Assembly (NCBI GenBank): GCA_002413265.1
Contig: DHWR01000250.1
Span: 1-7,740 of the forward strand
Length of the DNA: 7,740 nt
Direction: 5' to 3'
From: Chloroflexi bacterium UBA5177
Lineage (GTDB): Bacteria; Chloroflexota; UBA5177
Positions 6,427 through 7,740 of this stretch are shown here, piece after piece. The notes beneath the pieces are model-generated. The model searched no databases. It was not told where the DNA came from and saw only the letters and a program-made list of their open reading frames with translations. Each line of letters opens with the position of its first letter. The stretch's first letter is position 1. The position numbers and the translations under genes were made by a program.

Positions 6427-6959
6427 GGCTCGACTCCGTAGGCTTGACGCAGGCGCACTCGCGCCCGAGACAGGCGTTGACGGATGGCGCTGCCACGTAC
6501 CCCCAACATCTGGCCTATCTCATCCGTCTTGAAGCCAGCCACGTCGAAGAGGTACAGAACTTCGCGGTCGGAGGGTGAGAGCTCCGAGAAGGCTTGTCGA
6601 ACGGCCAGGTTTCGATCGGTCGGCTCGTGGACCTGCACCGCATCCGTCGGGTCAGACTCTGGCCGAAACTTGCTGCCGCGGCGAAATTCGTCCATTGCGC
6701 GATTCCGTGCCACCTTAAAGAGCCAGGGAGCGTTCACCGGTCTGTTTTTTCGCAGGTTTTCATAGGCTCGCAGGAACGTATCCTGCGCACAATCCAGGGC
6801 GACCTCCGGGTCGCGGACCAGCGCCAGCAGGAAGTTATAGAGAGCTCGTTCGTGATCCGAGATCAGCCGATTCAGCTGCTCGTCTATCGACAGGGCCGCA
6901 TCCGGAACCGGACGTACCTGAAGCACGGATGCAATGACTCCTTCGCGTACCTGCCACAT
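6423..6959 (-). CDS. ECF-family RNA polymerase sigma factor
   Basis: A 178-residue alternative sigma factor with only regions 2 and 4, as usual for the extracytoplasmic-function group. Region 2 covers about 30-95: 'LISDHERALYNFLLALV', the core-binding 'DCAQDTFLRAYENL' and the -10-recognising 'WLFKVARNRAMDEFRR'. Region 4 covers about 120-173: 'AFSELSPSDREVLYLFDVAGFKTDEIGQMLGVRGSAIRQRLSRARVRLR', whose helix-turn-helix recognises the -35 element. The gene overlaps the anti-sigma gene by GTGA. ATG at 6959 is preceded by GGGAGGT, but with only 1 nt between, which is unusually close. GTG at 6926 (residue 12), with GAAGGAG 11 nt upstream, is a possible alternative start, and the first 25 residues are not conserved-looking. 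No clear ECF-type promoter for autoregulation was recognised. Confidence 0.93.
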   Translation of the reverse strand: MWQVREGVIASVLQVRPVPDAALSIDEQLNRLISDHERALYNFLLALVRDPEVALDCAQDTFLRAYENLRKNRPVNAPWLFKVARNRAMDEFRRGSKFRPESDPTDAVQVHEPTDRNLAVRQAFSELSPSDREVLYLFDVAGFKTDEIGQMLGVRGSAIRQRLSRARVRLRQAYGVEP

Positions 6960-7036
6960 ACCTCCCTACTTGTCCTGCTGCTGTTGCAGCTAGAACGCGA
7001 GGCGAGCGGCATGTGTGACATTGGCCTGCAAGACTA

Positions 7037-7055
7037 CACCGGTTAGTCCACCGGT
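7037..7055. repeat. Direct repeat of CACCGGT, 12 bp apart
   Basis: CACCGGT occurs at 7037-7043 and 7049-7055, so the centres are about one helical turn apart on the same DNA face. Its core ACCGGT is itself a palindrome and occurs again at 7151-7156 inside the HNH promoter spacer. The pair lies upstream of the sigma gene, between a weak minus-strand promoter-like pair (TCGACC at 7058-7053, TAGTCT at 7036-7031, 16-bp spacing). It may be a regulator site, though the hexamer is not rare in GC-rich DNA. Confidence 0.35.
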
Positions 7056-7075
7056 CGATTCGGTCCCCCCACCCT

Positions 7076-7085
7076 CAAACGTTTG
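7076..7085. repeat. Perfect 10-bp palindrome CAAACGTTTG
   Basis: A short AT-richer palindrome in the divergent region between the sigma and HNH genes. Its size and position suit a dimeric regulator's site, but nothing ties it to a known protein. Confidence 0.3.
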
Positions 7086-7135
7086 TGTCGCCCTTTCGTC
7101 ACGCAGTCGCCGCGCGTGCTTGACATTTCCGGGCG

Positions 7136-7164
7136 TTGTAGACTGCGAAAACCGGTGATACAAT
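7136..7164 (+). promoter_or_regulatory. Extended -10 promoter for the HNH gene
   Basis: TACAAT at 7159-7164 is preceded by TG at 7156-7157 (extended -10, TGnTACAAT). A -35-like TTGTAG lies at 7136-7141, giving 17-bp spacing. A consensus TTGACA at 7120-7125 has no matching -10 at the right distance. Transcription would begin near 7171, just before the leader hairpin. Confidence 0.6.
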
Positions 7165-7174
7165 TCGGCGTGTT

Positions 7175-7211
7175 TCACCGATGCCTTCGGAGACGATCGA
7201 GGCGTCGGTGA
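7175..7211 (+). promoter_or_regulatory. 11-bp hairpin in the leader of the HNH gene
   Basis: TCACCGATGCC (7175-7185) pairs with GGCGTCGGTGA (7201-7211) over 11 bp with a single U-G pair and a 15-nt loop. It begins a few bases after the predicted transcription start and ends 8 nt before the AAGGG ribosome site (7219-7223). The sequence after it, ATTGTTGTAA, is only loosely U-rich, so it may be a weak attenuator, an mRNA 5'-end stabiliser, or a protein-binding site. Confidence 0.5.
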
Positions 7212-7234
7212 TTGTTGTAAGGGAAAGCAGACCA

Positions 7235-7740
7235 GTGAACACCCGCGTCCTCGTCTTGAATCAGAACTTCGAGCCGCTGAACGTGTGCGCTGCGCGTCGC
7301 GCGTTTGTGCTGGTTGGCGACGGCAAGGCCGAGGTTATCGAGCAGGGCACGCTGGCTCTGCGGACGACCACGCGGGTCTACATCTGTCCGTCGGTCATCC
7401 GCCTCCTGTATCTCATCAAACGGGTGCATCCCGTGGCCAAGCTCACGCGCCGCGAAGTCTTCCTGCGCGATAACTACACCTGTCAATACTGCGGAAAGCA
7501 GACCAAGGATCTGACGATCGATCACGTGACGCCGCGTCATCGCGGGGGCCCGCATCGCTGGGAGAACCTGGTGAGCGCGTGCAAGACGTGCAATCATCGC
7601 AAGGGCGGCCGCCTTCCGGACGAAGCGCGCATGTATCTGCTCACCGAGCCTTCACAGCCGCAGGTGAGCCGCTACTACTGGGTCCATCAGCACCTCCACG
7701 GCTCCTACGATCCGGGCTGGATCAAGTTCATTCCGGACGC
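7235..7740 (+). CDS. HNH endonuclease-family protein (3' end outside window)
   Basis: 168 residues are visible before the window ends. The N-terminal part 'VNTRVLVLNQNFEPLNVCAARRAFVLVGDGKAEVIE' is the typical opening of a widespread stand-alone HNH family in actinobacteria, cyanobacteria and Chloroflexota. The nuclease core follows at about 79-125: zinc cysteines C83-Q-Y-C86 and C116-K-T-C119, with the H97 (DH), N111 (ENL) and H121 (NHRKG) triad of the beta-beta-alpha-metal fold. All catalytic residues are present, so it should bind or cut nucleic acid. The family's physiological role is unknown, and it is usually a solitary chromosomal gene rather than part of a restriction system. GTG at 7235 is chosen because it matches the family start and follows AAGGG by 11 nt; another in-frame GTG lies at 7208 inside the leader hairpin. 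The gene is divergent from the sigma factor. Confidence 0.9.
   Translation, partial: MNTRVLVLNQNFEPLNVCAARRAFVLVGDGKAEVIEQGTLALRTTTRVYICPSVIRLLYLIKRVHPVAKLTRREVFLRDNYTCQYCGKQTKDLTIDHVTPRHRGGPHRWENLVSACKTCNHRKGGRLPDEARMYLLTEPSQPQVSRYYWVHQHLHGSYDPGWIKFIPD

Noticed and set aside
7120..7125. TTGACA as the -35 of the HNH promoter
   Set aside because: No -10-like hexamer lies 16-18 bp downstream; the TGATACAAT box pairs better with TTGTAG.
7235..7740. HNH gene as part of a restriction or anti-phage system
   Set aside because: It belongs to a widespread solitary HNH family, and no methylase, helicase or other defence gene is visible nearby.
1..7740. Mobile element, CRISPR array, tRNA or rRNA
   Set aside because: No transposase or integrase, no regularly spaced repeats, and no recognisable RNA-gene structure was seen.

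Overview
This is a 7.7-kb stretch of a GC-rich bacterial chromosome. It looks like ordinary chromosomal DNA rather than a mobile element: I see no transposase, integrase, tRNA, rRNA or CRISPR array. The proteins recall high-GC terrestrial lineages such as Chloroflexota or the Dormibacterota/Actinobacteria-like soil groups. The HNH protein opening, 'VNTRVLVLNQNFEPLNVC', and the membrane-anchored LolA/RseB-like protein are the main clues. That placement is an inference of low certainty.

Layout. The left edge holds the 3' end of a plus-strand gene for a PRC-barrel protein (1-189). It converges tail to tail, with 3 bp between, on a minus-strand metal-homeostasis pair. This pair is a DtxR/MntR-type metalloregulator (957-1649) and, overlapping it by ATGA, a ZIP-family metal transporter (193-960). 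A 20-bp palindrome built from TTAGG/CCTAA half-sites lies across the regulator's ribosome binding site and start codon, which suggests metal-dependent autoregulation of the pair.

Upstream on the same strand lie two unusual genes. One (1760-3187) encodes a single-pass membrane protein with an RseB/LolA-like extracytoplasmic region and a second Cys-containing domain. The other (3214-5436) encodes a 740-residue protein with an N-terminal SEC-C zinc motif, TPR-like repeats, a coiled coil, and a C-terminal domain that I read as HEPN-like (RNRPAH, the R-x4-H signature of HEPN ribonucleases). A good sigma-70-type promoter (TTGACC-17 bp-GATAAT) precedes this pair. Next upstream are an ECF sigma factor (6423-6959) and its overlapping zinc-finger anti-sigma factor (5536-6426), which carries a long Pro/Ala/Ser/Thr-rich external tail. 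A 275-bp divergent intergenic region then leads to a plus-strand HNH endonuclease-family gene (7235 to the right edge). That gene has an extended -10 promoter and an 11-bp hairpin in its leader.

How the genes may work together. The sigma/anti-sigma pair is a classical membrane signalling module. The LolA/RseB-like protein nearby could be its envelope-side sensor or one of its targets. The SEC-C/TPR/HEPN protein could be a cytoplasmic RNA-cleaving or RNA-binding effector made together with it. These links rest on gene order and predicted domains only. The metal-regulator/ZIP pair appears to be a separate unit.
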